From positions 1-62,158 of the forward strand of contig JACOEH010000027.1 of NCBI GenBank assembly GCA_024998685.1: DNA of 62,158 bases. Direction: 5' to 3'. The translations under genes were made by a program, and so were the position numbers. This DNA comes from Nitrospira sp. (lineage in GTDB: Bacteria; Nitrospirota; Nitrospiria; Nitrospirales; Nitrospiraceae). Numbering within the stretch: the stretch's first letter is position 1; every line of letters begins with the position of its first letter. Shown here in pieces: positions 33,045 to 42,400 of the stretch. The notes below the pieces were generated by a model. It was given only the letters and a program-made list of their open reading frames with translations, was not told where the DNA came from and did not search any database.

Positions 33045-33491
33045 TTAATTGACCTTCCCATGGACGTATTGGCTCACCAACTCCTCAAGGTCAAGGCCTG
33101 ATTCAGTATCACGGATCGTGTCGCCCGGCTTCAGAGGGTCTCCCCCTCCACCCGGCGAAAGTGCAAGATATTTTTCCCCGATGATCCCTCTGGTTTTGAT
33201 CGAGGCGATGGTGTCGGAATAAAGTTTTGTCCCATTCTGGACCGCCAGCCGCACCATCGCCCGATCCTCTTTCAGATTGATCGCCTTGACTCGACCCACC
33301 TCAACGCCGGCGACTTCCACAGCTGCTCCGGATTTCAGCCCTGTGGCCGAATTGAACAGAGCATCCACTTCATAGACATCTCCACCGATCAGTTCCAGTT
33401 TGCCGAGTTTAATCGAGAGATAGCCCAAACAGACAATCCCGACCAGCACGAACACACCGACGATCAGCTCCAACCTGCTCTTGTCCATCAT
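33045..33491 (-). CDS. mlaD: MlaD, MCE-domain lipid transport protein
   Basis: 148 residues, the usual size for MlaD. One N-terminal membrane helix (LELIVGVFVLVGIVCLGYLS) is followed by a single MCE domain (YEVDALFNSATGLKSGAAVE, VAGVEVGRVKAINL, SIKTRGIIGEKYLAL). The family forms a hexameric ring on the periplasmic side of MlaE that carries lipid. The C-terminal part ends soon after the MCE domain with a short helix (GLDLEELVSQYVHG). It lies nine bases after mlaF in the operon. Confidence 0.95.
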   Translation of the reverse strand: MMDKSRLELIVGVFVLVGIVCLGYLSIKLGKLELIGGDVYEVDALFNSATGLKSGAAVEVAGVEVGRVKAINLKEDRAMVRLAVQNGTKLYSDTIASIKTRGIIGEKYLALSPGGGGDPLKPGDTIRDTESGLDLEELVSQYVHGKVN

Positions 33492-33500
33492 GCCACTCCT

Positions 33501-34259
33501 TTAATCGGTGGAAACCGCCTTGGTCAGCGACACCGTCCCGCCGACTGAGATGAATTCCCTGATTTCAGGATCGGTCGTCCGTTGAAATTCAGCCGACTCC
33601 GCCATTGCGGCTATTTTCCCGCGTTTCAACATCGCGACATAATCGGATATCCCGAATATCTCCGGAATCTGATGGCTCACCATCACGGCGGTAAACCCGA
33701 ACTTCCGCTGCATGCTCGTGATGAGATCGTGAATCGATTTGGCCATGAGCGGATCGAGGCCCGTCGTGGGTTCGTCGAAGAGAATAATTTCCGGTTGCAT
33801 GACCAACGCACGTGCGAGGCCGGTGCGCTTGCGCATGCCTCCGCTGAGTTCCGCAGGGAACTTGTGGCCCATGCCGGTCAACCCCACTTGATCCAACTTC
33901 TCTTCGACACGGCCGGTCACCGCCGTGCCTTTCATTCGGAGTTTTTCTCTCAGCGGAAACGCCACGTTTTCGAAGACAGTCAGTGAATCGAACAGCGCCG
34001 CTCCCTGAAACAGCATCGCGAACCGCTTGCGCACTTCGTTGAGTGCTTGGCCGCGAAGTCGAGAAATCTCGACTCCATCGACCCACACTTGTCCGGCATC
34101 AGGTTGGAGGAGCCCGATCATATGTTTCAGCAGCACGCTCTTGCCTTCGCCGCTTCGACCGATGATCGTTGTGAGCTTTCCTTCAGGGATGGTGAGATCG
34201 ATGCCCTGCAAGACCGGCTGACCTCCCAACATCTTCGTCACACCCACAAGCTTCAGCAT
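33501..34259 (-). CDS. mlaF: MlaF, ABC-transporter ATPase of the lipid transport system
   Basis: 252 residues with all ABC ATPase motifs: Walker A GRSGEGKS, Q-loop FAMLFQGAALFDSL, signature LSGGMRKRTGLARAL (the MR variant typical of MlaF), Walker B IILFDEPTTGLDP and the switch His in VMVSHQIPEI. It drives lipid movement through MlaE/MlaD. It starts two bases after the stop of mlaE, so the two are translated together. Confidence 0.96.
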   Translation of the reverse strand: MLKLVGVTKMLGGQPVLQGIDLTIPEGKLTTIIGRSGEGKSVLLKHMIGLLQPDAGQVWVDGVEISRLRGQALNEVRKRFAMLFQGAALFDSLTVFENVAFPLREKLRMKGTAVTGRVEEKLDQVGLTGMGHKFPAELSGGMRKRTGLARALVMQPEIILFDEPTTGLDPLMAKSIHDLITSMQRKFGFTAVMVSHQIPEIFGISDYVAMLKRGKIAAMAESAEFQRTTDPEIREFISVGGTVSLTKAVSTD

Positions 34260-34261
34260 GA

Positions 34262-35035
34262 TTACAACAACAATGAAGTCAGAAAATAATCCCAGATGAG
34301 GATCAAGACCGATGACAACACGACCGCCTCTGTCGTGGCGGTGCCGAGCCCTTCGGCGCTCATCTTGGTGTGAAAGCCTTTATAGCAACAGACCCAGCTC
34401 ACGATCAGACCAAAACTAATAGATTTGAGAATGCCGCCATAGACGTCTTTCCACTCGACCGCGGCTTCGATGGAATTCCAGTAGGAACCGGCGTTGACGC
34501 CGAGCAGGTCCACTCCGACAAGGTGACCGCCGTAGATTCCCACTACGTCGAAGATCGCGACCAACAAAGGGACGCCGATCAGACCCGCCACAAGTTTCGG
34601 CGCAATCAGGTATTGGAGCGGATTGACGGCCATGGTATCGAGCGCGTCGATTTGTTCCGTGATCCGCATGATGCCGATCTCCGCCGTAATAGCGGAACCG
34701 GCTCGCGCCGTCACCATGAGCGCAGCCAGGACCGGACCCAATTCGCGAATCATGCTGAGCGCCACTGCGGAACCTAACAGCCCTTCAGACCCGAACTTTC
34801 GCAGCGTATAGTAGCCTTGCAGCGCCAGCACCATCCCGGTAAATGCCGCCGTCAACACGACGACAAACGTCGACTTGTAGCCGATGAAATGGAGTTGTTT
34901 GATGATTTGCATGCCGCGCAGCGGCGGGCGCGCCAACCAAGCGAAAGACGCCATTACGAAGATCAGCATCCGGCCCATTTCCGCTACATAGGTCAGGGCC
35001 CATCGTCCCACAAATTCGAGTAGCGTCATGGCCAA
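34262..35035 (-). CDS. mlaE: MlaE, permease of the lipid transport system
   Basis: 257 residues with the MlaE fold of about five membrane helices. LQGYYTLRKFGSEGLLGSAV, VTARAGSAITAEIGIMRITE, QIDALDTMAVNPLQYLIAPK are the family's diagnostic stretches, including the coupling helix near EIG. The start overlaps the end of hpnG by ten bases. That overlap ties lipid transport to hopanoid synthesis in one transcript. Confidence 0.96.
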   Translation of the reverse strand: MAMTLLEFVGRWALTYVAEMGRMLIFVMASFAWLARPPLRGMQIIKQLHFIGYKSTFVVVLTAAFTGMVLALQGYYTLRKFGSEGLLGSAVALSMIRELGPVLAALMVTARAGSAITAEIGIMRITEQIDALDTMAVNPLQYLIAPKLVAGLIGVPLLVAIFDVVGIYGGHLVGVDLLGVNAGSYWNSIEAAVEWKDVYGGILKSISFGLIVSWVCCYKGFHTKMSAEGLGTATTEAVVLSSVLILIWDYFLTSLLL

Positions 35036-35862
35036 ATCAGCGAGAGTTCCTTTTTATGCCGCTCAGTCGTCATCACTGCCACATAGCTTCGGAAAAAGGC
35101 CGTCAAGGCTTCTGCTGCGACCAGACTCTGCCGACGAAGCCTGTGAAGACCTAAGAGGCATGAAGGAGCGGATAAGACAGCACCGATACCTTTGAGCCAC
35201 CCAGTGGGCCTGAGAAATAGATTGAAGTCAAGCGGAAGATCTTCGTCCAGAAGATCCGAAACAGATCGGATGATCACAAAAGGGACCTTCGCCTGTTGCG
35301 CTTGAGCGGCCAAAGCTGAACTTTCCATATCGAGAGCGATGGCCTGAGTACTCAGCGCAAACCTTCGCTTTTCCGATGCACTGCCGATTATTCGATCGGT
35401 CGAGACAAATCGCCCGATGTGCTCAGGCGGCACCAGATTCTGGATCAACGCCATGACGAGATCCCGCTCATCACCCGGCATGTCGAAAATCTCTATGATC
35501 GACTTTTTGCTGTGCGTTCCTCGATGTATCACTTCACGTCCTACTAAGAGCGTCCCGATATCCGCAGCGATGAGCGCGCAAGCAAATCCCGTCGAGACCA
35601 TGAGGTTGAACGACTGGTCGCCGAGCAGTCTGGCGGCATTTCGCTCCGCCTTTTCAAGACCGACGCCGGTTTGAACAAGCCAGTATTCCCTGTCGCCTAC
35701 GGCGCACACGCTTACAGAAAGATTGCCGATTCGACGTTTAACGCCGGGAGGAAATGCCGCCCGCACCGCCCCCATTTCCCAGGGGGTAGCGGCAAAAATG
35801 GCGATCCGTTTAGGCGGCACAGTACCAGATGAGCGCGGGGAAAGAGAATCGGAGAGGGTCAA
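35026..35862 (-). CDS. hpnG: HpnG, hopanoid-associated nucleoside phosphorylase
   Basis: 278 residues of the purine/uridine phosphorylase superfamily. HpnG removes adenine from adenosylhopane to give phosphoribohopane. IAIFAATPWEMGAVRAAFPP is the typical start; VSTGFACALIAADIGTLLVG, ALDMESSALAAQAQQAKVPF and VIIRSVSDLLDEDLP hold the phosphate/ribose-binding and catalytic features (the MES and SD motifs). It overlaps shc by four bases upstream and mlaE by ten downstream. HpnH, which makes its substrate, is encoded at 23677. Confidence 0.9.
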   Translation of the reverse strand: MTLSDSLSPRSSGTVPPKRIAIFAATPWEMGAVRAAFPPGVKRRIGNLSVSVCAVGDREYWLVQTGVGLEKAERNAARLLGDQSFNLMVSTGFACALIAADIGTLLVGREVIHRGTHSKKSIIEIFDMPGDERDLVMALIQNLVPPEHIGRFVSTDRIIGSASEKRRFALSTQAIALDMESSALAAQAQQAKVPFVIIRSVSDLLDEDLPLDFNLFLRPTGWLKGIGAVLSAPSCLLGLHRLRRQSLVAAEALTAFFRSYVAVMTTERHKKELSLIWP

Positions 35863-38042
35863 TGCTCGGACCGATACAAGTCAGTTCCTTGAATATGATG
35901 ACGAAGTTCGTCGGCCCGCATCTTCCCACGGGAACGAAGGTTACGGTACATCGCCAGAGCCCACAGCGGGAAGTACTGACAATACCAATGATACCGAAGA
36001 TAAAACACGCGCGGAAATCCTGTACCGGTATGAGCGATTTCTTCCCATGATCCATCCTTCATTTGACGACGAAGGAGGAATTGCACTCCCCGCGCGACAC
36101 TAAAGGAATCAATCGCTCCCGCCGACATCATGGCCATCAATGCCCATGCTGTTTGCGAGGGTGTACTCTCCCCTTTACCGTGATGCTCCAGTTCGTCCCT
36201 ATAGGAGAGACAGGATTCACCCCACCCACCGTCAGGATTTTGCTTCGATTCCAGCCAAGCAACCGCCCGGCGAACAGAAGGCGTCGAAAGATCTTCACCG
36301 ATGGCCCTGAGCCCAGCTAAGACGGACCAGGTCCCATAGACGTAATTGATACCCCAGCGTCCGTACCAACTGCCGTCTTCCTCCTGTTCTTTCTTCAGAA
36401 AAGCCAAGGCCGGTCCCGCCGCTGGGTGAGTTTTGTCATATCCTAGTGCGCCGAGCATCTCCAGGCATCGCCCGGCCAGATCGGAGGTACTGGGGTCCAA
36501 AAGCGCTTTATGATCGGCGAAGGGGATATAGTTGAAGACGACCCGGTTATTGTCCTTATCGTAGGCGCCCCAGCCGCCGTCGGATCCCTGCATCGCCAAG
36601 ACCCATCGCATACCACGACGAATGGACCCGTTCAGCTCGTCTTCCTGACCCGGGATCTTCAATTTTGAGAGCGCCATGATGACCACGGCAGAATCGTCAA
36701 CGTCCGGGTACGATTCGTTCTCAAACTGGAAATACCACCCACCCGGTTCCGCGTTCGGCGAGGAGATGATCCAGTCACCCACGGTCTTCGTTTGCTTGGA
36801 TATGAGATATCGCCCGGCCTTTTGGAGTGCAGGATGATCCTGCGGCACCCCCGCTTCAATCAAAGCGTTCACGAGCAACGCGGTATCCCAAACAGGAGAA
36901 AAACACGGTTGAAGGTGAAGCGTAGGGACGACCTCACCGTCAATCCTCGTGGAATCGTAGACTTCCAACTCTTCGATCTCGCGAAGCGCCTTGACGACGA
37001 GGGGGTCATCGACATCATACCCTAAGCATTGAAGCGCCATGATGGAATTGGCCATCGCCGGATAGATGGCACCGAGTCCTCCGGATCCTTTGAGATGGTC
37101 CACCATCCAGCCGGCTGCTTTCTGCAGCGCCTTTTCCCGCAATACCCGCATGGGCATTCGGTCATACAGTTTCAACATCACATCCAGTGCCACGAAAAAG
37201 TTATGCGGGGTGAACCATGCCTGATCCTTATTGAATGGAGGATATTTCCAGTAACGGACTTCCGCGCGCGGGATCGGGTACAACTCATCGATGCCTTGTT
37301 CATGTGGAATCCTGCAGACTGGCCGATGCGCGAATACGATGAGTAAGGGAATGAGCACGGCCCGGGACCAATACGAGATCGCATAGATACTGAAGTAGAA
37401 CTTCTTGGGCAACAACATCAGTTCGACGGGCATATGGGGTACACCTTCCCACTCGTACTGATCGAACAAGGCCAGCGTGATTTTCGTAAAGACGTTGGTG
37501 TGCAGGACACCGCCCATCGCCAAGATCCGTTCTTTGGCCAGAGCCATAAATGGTTCGTCCGCCGACACGCCGCTTAATTTGAGCGCAAAATATGCCTTAA
37601 CCGATGCACTGATCTCCGCCGGACCGCCATAATAGATCGGCCATCCGCCGTCCGGTAATTGCGTCGCTTTGAGGTAGCGGACAGCCTTCACCTCTCGATC
37701 AGGATCGACCCGATCGAGAAATCGACGCAGCATCAAATATTCGGATGTCAGAGTGGTGTCTGCTTCCAGCTCTGCAACCCAGTACCCTTCGGCATGTTGA
37801 CGGTTGAAAAACCATGATTGACTCCGCCTGATCGCGTCATCCACAGCATCAGGCTGACTGACGGCATGACCGATGGGCCTGCGAGCAGCGGAAGAATCCA
37901 ATGAAGACAGGACAACCGGTTTATCCGAAACCAGTCGAAGCGAAGCAACAGGGGTAAACTCCGTAGCCGGATCGATTCGCCCCTGAACGGTCGAGAGCAG
38001 ACTGTCAGAGAGGCGGTTGAATAACGCCTTTATGATATTCAT
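35859..38042 (-). CDS. shc: Squalene-hopene cyclase
   Basis: 727 residues, slightly longer than the typical 630-680 because of an N-terminal extension of about 60 residues. The catalytic DXDD motif is present as DVDDSAV at about residue 450, and several QW repeats are visible (QLPDGGWPIYYGG; GSDGGWGAYD; QEEDGSWYGRWGINYVYGTW; QNPDGGWGESCLSY; QMKDGSWEE). It cyclises squalene to hopene on the cytoplasmic membrane face. It opens the operon shc-hpnG-mlaEFDC-barrel. No squalene synthase genes (hpnCDE) are in the window. The cyclase product feeds HpnH and then HpnG. Confidence 0.96.
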   Translation of the reverse strand: MNIIKALFNRLSDSLLSTVQGRIDPATEFTPVASLRLVSDKPVVLSSLDSSAARRPIGHAVSQPDAVDDAIRRSQSWFFNRQHAEGYWVAELEADTTLTSEYLMLRRFLDRVDPDREVKAVRYLKATQLPDGGWPIYYGGPAEISASVKAYFALKLSGVSADEPFMALAKERILAMGGVLHTNVFTKITLALFDQYEWEGVPHMPVELMLLPKKFYFSIYAISYWSRAVLIPLLIVFAHRPVCRIPHEQGIDELYPIPRAEVRYWKYPPFNKDQAWFTPHNFFVALDVMLKLYDRMPMRVLREKALQKAAGWMVDHLKGSGGLGAIYPAMANSIMALQCLGYDVDDPLVVKALREIEELEVYDSTRIDGEVVPTLHLQPCFSPVWDTALLVNALIEAGVPQDHPALQKAGRYLISKQTKTVGDWIISSPNAEPGGWYFQFENESYPDVDDSAVVIMALSKLKIPGQEDELNGSIRRGMRWVLAMQGSDGGWGAYDKDNNRVVFNYIPFADHKALLDPSTSDLAGRCLEMLGALGYDKTHPAAGPALAFLKKEQEEDGSWYGRWGINYVYGTWSVLAGLRAIGEDLSTPSVRRAVAWLESKQNPDGGWGESCLSYRDELEHHGKGESTPSQTAWALMAMMSAGAIDSFSVARGVQFLLRRQMKDGSWEEIAHTGTGFPRVFYLRYHWYCQYFPLWALAMYRNLRSRGKMRADELRHHIQGTDLYRSEH

Positions 38043-38204
38043 GATTCTTTATGGCTTGAACGACGAGACTGAGAGGGGTGAAAGACCGGCATCTTGCAAT
38101 GGTCTCCCTTCGTAAACCTTTCCAACACTCCTTGAGTATATGGCAGGCTTATAACAGACGATTGGAAGCGAGTCAAGCGAAGGAGCTGAGAAGTGCCTGA
38201 AGTA

Positions 38205-38234
38205 TATATACATTTTATCGGTGTAGGCGATCAA
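38205..38234 (-). promoter_or_regulatory. Candidate sigma-70 promoter of the hopanoid/Mla operon
   Basis: On the minus strand TTGATC (38234-38229) is followed after 18 bases by TATATA (38210-38205). This would give a leader of about 160 bases before the shc ATG. The boxes are fair rather than strong, and the sequence is locally AT-rich, so chance is possible. Confidence 0.35.
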
Positions 38235-38302
38235 GAACACCGCTTCAACAGCATGTGTAACTGGCTGACGCAGCATTCCCTCCGCTGTCGATTAATACGC
38301 AA

Positions 38303-38349
38303 TTGGGTCAGAGTCGCCAACTATTAATTAATAGGGGTCGGTCAAAGAC
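38303..38349. repeat. GGGTCAGAGTCG-type palindromic element (possible mobile-element scar)
   Basis: The stretch has TTGGGTCAGAGTCGCCAACT, then the palindrome ATTAATTAAT, then AATAGGGGTCGGTCAAAGAC. The repeated GGGTC words around an AT palindrome resemble end sequences of REP-associated or MITE-like elements that are often seen in bacterial intergenic DNA. No transposase is present. Confidence 0.3.
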
Positions 38350-38429
38350 ACCGCATGGGTTGTTCGAGGAACCTATCATCTCACTAGGGAGACCACTAGG
38401 CTCGTTTGTCACCTAAGTAAGTTTACCGT

Positions 38430-38648
38430 TTGGTTGTCCGCGCTCCATTGGAATATCCGTTGACGAGGGACGACATCCAGACCAGGTCAGGTATTGTCCG
38501 AGTGAATGATCGCGGTCCCTTTCCCAGTCAGAACAATCCCGATTCTGGGAAGAGAATCATCGACCTCAGCCGAAGAGCGGCCGAACAGCTTGGATTTGTC
38601 GAGCAAGGTGTCGTCCAGGTCCGTGTGGAAACGATACAGCTGGAATCG
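38430..38648 (+). pseudogene. C-terminal fragment of an RlpA-like septal lytic transglycosylase
   Basis: From about 38493 the frame reads IVRVNDRGPF, then RIIDLSRRAAEQLGFVEQGV and VQVRVETIQLES. This is the second half of the double-psi beta-barrel of RlpA, including the conserved NDRGPF and DLS..AA..LG. The first half, with the catalytic region and signal peptide, is absent upstream in all frames, and an insertion (PSQNNPDSG) follows GPF. Downstream the frame becomes low-complexity and is antisense to the small gene at 38738. It is therefore a remnant and not a working gene. Confidence 0.55.
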
Positions 38649-38737
38649 GGTAACGGAAGTTGGAGGAACGCTCATCAGCGCTCTGACATGAGAGACGCAT
38701 CGAGTCAGGAAATCGTCGCCTTTGTTGATGGGACAAG

Positions 38738-38995
38738 TTACCGCATCAAGAGGACAACGAGAGCGATGAAGCTCCAGAGTGCGACCGACAGGCGCAGCCC
38801 ATTGACAATGCCTCTGACAGGCCCCAACGGATCATCGTCCAGCTCCTCCTGCCGCTCGTCCCGTGCCGCTAACAACCGCCTCTCTTCGGCTTTGCTGGTT
38901 GGCATGAGCAGTGCTTCCAAGGTCACTTGTGCAAGAGCGAGATTGGCGACCGATTGCGGATGTAATTTCCTATTGGGAATTTGAGAACGCGCCAT
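38738..38995 (-). CDS. Small hypothetical protein with a C-terminal membrane helix
   Basis: 85 residues from ATG 38995. A basic N-terminus, a helical centre (VANLALAQVTLEALLMPTSK; AEERRLLAARDERQEELDDD) and a single C-terminal hydrophobic helix (LSVALWSFIALVVLLM) suggest a tail-anchored membrane protein. The composition is protein-like and the opposite-strand frame is Ser/Arg-rich. No family recognised. Confidence 0.5.
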   Translation of the reverse strand: MARSQIPNRKLHPQSVANLALAQVTLEALLMPTSKAEERRLLAARDERQEELDDDPLGPVRGIVNGLRLSVALWSFIALVVLLMR

Positions 38996-39007
38996 GATCG
39001 CCCTCAT

Positions 39008-39439
39008 TGTGCAAGTCGTGAAGTGGCCTTTACATTTTTGCTAGAGCAACAACGATACCGTGGACCATTCGCTTCTCATAGCAAAACCAACTTTCTGAAC
39101 CGTGTATTCCACGATTGGAAACAAATGGGATGAGAACACAAACCATTGATGAATATCGCTTCCTTTCTTTAGGAATATCCGTACTCCAATAAAACGGGCA
39201 GCTCGCTGCTCTACTCAGCAGCTCTCTCCGAACCGGTGGAACATTTTTCGGGAGGGATCTTGACCGTTTTTGCACAGGAATGGCGCCTGCTCTGCGAATT
39301 GGCACGTGGATACAAAAAAGAAACTATTTCGGTATGCGAAAACTGGGTCCGTCATGACCGGTGGCCTGTTACTGCTGACGGCAAACCTGCTCCGAACCAG
39401 TCCAACCAAAAGCAGAAGGATGTGGACGGCCTATTACTC
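39008..39439. other. Stretch downstream of smc without a confident gene
   Basis: About 430 bases. Minus-strand frames (39030-39305 and 39215-39409) have irregular composition and no ribosome site. One minus-strand piece near 39185-39285 reads plausibly for about 30 codons (ending AKTVKIPPEKCSTGSERAAE) but has no start. It may hold gene debris. Confidence 0.3.
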
Positions 39440-42400
39440 CTAGGCCGGCTGCAGATCACCGAGCCTGACAGACACGAGTTTGGACACCCCAGGCTCTTCC
39501 ATAGTGACGCCAAAGAGAGAATCAGCAATGCTCATCGTTCGCTTATTGTGCGTGATGACGAGGAACTGCGCGTTCTGCGCCAGCTCCTTCAAGACCCCCG
39601 TGAATCGGCCGATGTTTTCCTCGTCCAGTGGGGCATCGATTTCGTCCAACAAACAGAACGGCGTCGGTCTGATCAGAAAACTCGCAAACAGCAGTGCCAT
39701 CGCTGTGAGTGTCTTTTCTCCGCCCGACAGCATGGTGATGCTTTTCAGCCGTTTACCGGGGGGTTGAGCCACAATTTCAATGCCCGGTTCCTGACTGCCG
39801 CCTGGTTCGCCGCTTTCCGGAGGCGGTTCATCGACCAACTGCAGCTCGGCTCTCCCGCCAGGGAAGAATTGACCGAAGACTTCGGTGAACTTCCGCTGCA
39901 ATTCCTCATATGTGGCTGCAAACATTTCCTTCGTCGTTCGGTGAATCCGCTGAATAATCTCCTTGAGCGACGCAATCGAGTTCGACAAATCCTGCTCCTG
40001 AACAGACAAGAACTTGTGGCGCTCCTCCAGCTCCTGATGTTCGCTGATGGCAGCTAAGTTGATCGGCCCCATACGGTCCAGCCGGTCACGAAGTTTCTGC
40101 AACTGTTCTTTCAACTCGACATCCGAGCGGTGCTCGCTCTCCTGTACGGCTGCCGCGTCAGCCTCGTTCACCGGTTCATTCGGCTTCGCGGAATCATCGA
40201 CCAACGTGAGTGGATCGAGCTGATAGGTCCCCGACAACGTTCCTTCGACTGTCCCCAATTGTGCGCGAATTTCCGCTCGCCGAACCTCAACCCTCATCCG
40301 GGCATCCCGAATGACCGAAATTGCCCGTCGCAACTCCTCCAGCCCGGATTCAAGCGTTTGCCTCGCCGACATCTGTTGCGCCTGTCGCTCTTGAGCGACG
40401 ACCAATTCTTCCTTCACCCGCCCCGCAATTATGCCAAGTTCTTGACAGAGGGCCTCCTGACGGGATTGTTCTGCCTGGCTCTGCTCAATGAGCCCGTTCA
40501 GATTGTTCAGGTGCTCACCCAACGCACAACGCCGGTCTTCAGTCTCCTGAATCTGTTGGGTCACCCGAGCGCGATTCAGTTGCTCATGTTCCCGTTTGGC
40601 TCGCAACCCTTCCGCGGTCAGCTTCGCCTCCGTCACCCGTTCCTGTTGCGTTCTCATATTTTGATCGAGCAGCCCCAGTCGTTCGCGCACTCTTCCCAAC
40701 ATCGTTTCCTGTCCGCTTTTCTCAGCAAGCCACTGACCCAATTGGGCCTGGACCGACAGCGATTCTTGTTCCAGCCGCTGGCCCTCGCTGATACCTTCCT
40801 GAATTTCTTTCTCCATTCCGGTGAGTCGATGATCAAGATCGCTCAGCACATGCTGAAGTTTTTCTTCATCCTTGCGCAGCGACAGATTCTGCATTTCGGC
40901 GTCACGAAGCGCATCTCCAAGTTGACGATCCCGCTGGGTGAGCGACTGGATCTGGGCAAACACCATGTTCCGCTGTTGCTTGCTCTGATCGAGCTCTGTG
41001 ACGAGTGAGCGGCGTTTGGCTTCAAGCTCGATCACTTCTCGTCGGCGTTCGAGCAAACCCGGCGTTCCTTGAACCTGACCACCCGTCACGATGCCGGATG
41101 CATCCACGACTTCACCACCCAGAGTCACCAAGATCGGCCCGTCCGGAGCACTCCACGTGTATTGCTCCCACAACTGCATCGCCTGATCTAGTGATCGAAC
41201 TATGACGACGCGATCGAACAGCGAATCGCGAGCCGCCGTTCGGGCGGCGTCGGTTTGGACCAAGTCCACTGCGAGTCCGACGACGCTCGGCTGCGTTGCT
41301 ATCGATTGCCACCAATCATGCGCTCGTCCGCCCTCCCATCGCGGGCGCTGCGGAATAAAACTGCCTCGCCCCAGCGCCTCATCTTGAAGAAAACGGATTA
41401 ACCGTCGCCCGACGGACGGTTCATCCACAAACCATCCGCGAACGCGCTCTCCCAAGACCGCCTCAACAGCCCGTTCCATCCCCGACGGAATTACCAGCCA
41501 TTCGGCCACTGCCTCCCGCACTCCGTCACACGACTTCAACGCGGGACCTTGCTCAATCCCCTGCCGACCGTAGCCCATCTCCTCACGAACCACACTCTGC
41601 AACGCCTCAAGACGCGAATCCACTCCGGCCAGCTCTTCCGAACGTCGTAAGATCATCTGATCCGACGACTGGAGAACACCGGTAGCTTGAGCGGCCTCTT
41701 CTTGCACGGTTCGTTGTTCCGTCCGTAGTTGCGAAACAAGGCGATCCGCCTCTCCATATTCCTTGCGCAAAACCTCATGGCGATCGATCGCCGCTTCCCG
41801 TTGGCCCCGCAGTTCGTCTCGCTCCGACGACAAGCGCGTTCCGCGGCCTGCAAGATCTTCCATTCGTTTGGCCAATTGCAAGATGCTTTGTTCGGTATTC
41901 GCGACAAGAACAGCCAGTTGCATGACGTCTTTTCGCCCTCGCTCCTCCTCCGCGACAGCTGCAGCCCGTTGGTGGAGCAAGCGCGTCATCTCCTCATCGA
42001 GTTCCCCGAGAGCCCGATCCCGAATCGCCGTCTCTTCCTCGACCGACGTCAGTGACGACTCGATGGCTTGAAGTGCGAGAGCCAAACTCTCCTGTGACCG
42101 GACCAGTTCTTCCAGCTCAGTCGATTCCTGTACCTGTTGTTGATTGAACAATAGCCCTCGGTTTCGTTCGACCTCCGCCACCGTCAACGCATGGGCCTGT
42201 TGTTGTTCAACACCCGCCAGTTCCTCTCGAATCTTCCCGATGGAATCGGCCGTCGCAATCGCATCAAGGCGCGCCTGTTCGAGTTCCGTGGTAAGCCGAG
42301 CCTGCTCCGCCGCCTTCTCGGATTCTTGTTGATCCAGGTTCAGCACTTCGGTCTCCGCCTCCTGCAACACCTGTCGCAAGACTCTGAGCTCCCGCGTCAG

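Larger units (their letters stand above)
38049..38429. other. Upstream region of the hopanoid operon with a repeat scar
   Basis: About 380 bases between shc (minus) and the rlpA fragment (plus). It contains the candidate shc promoter (38205-38234) and a palindromic GGGTCAGAGTCG-type element (38303-38349). No gene is recognised. Confidence 0.35.

Noticed and set aside
39215-39409. 64-codon minus-strand frame downstream of smc
   Set aside because: No ribosome site or conserved pattern; left as gene-free sequence.
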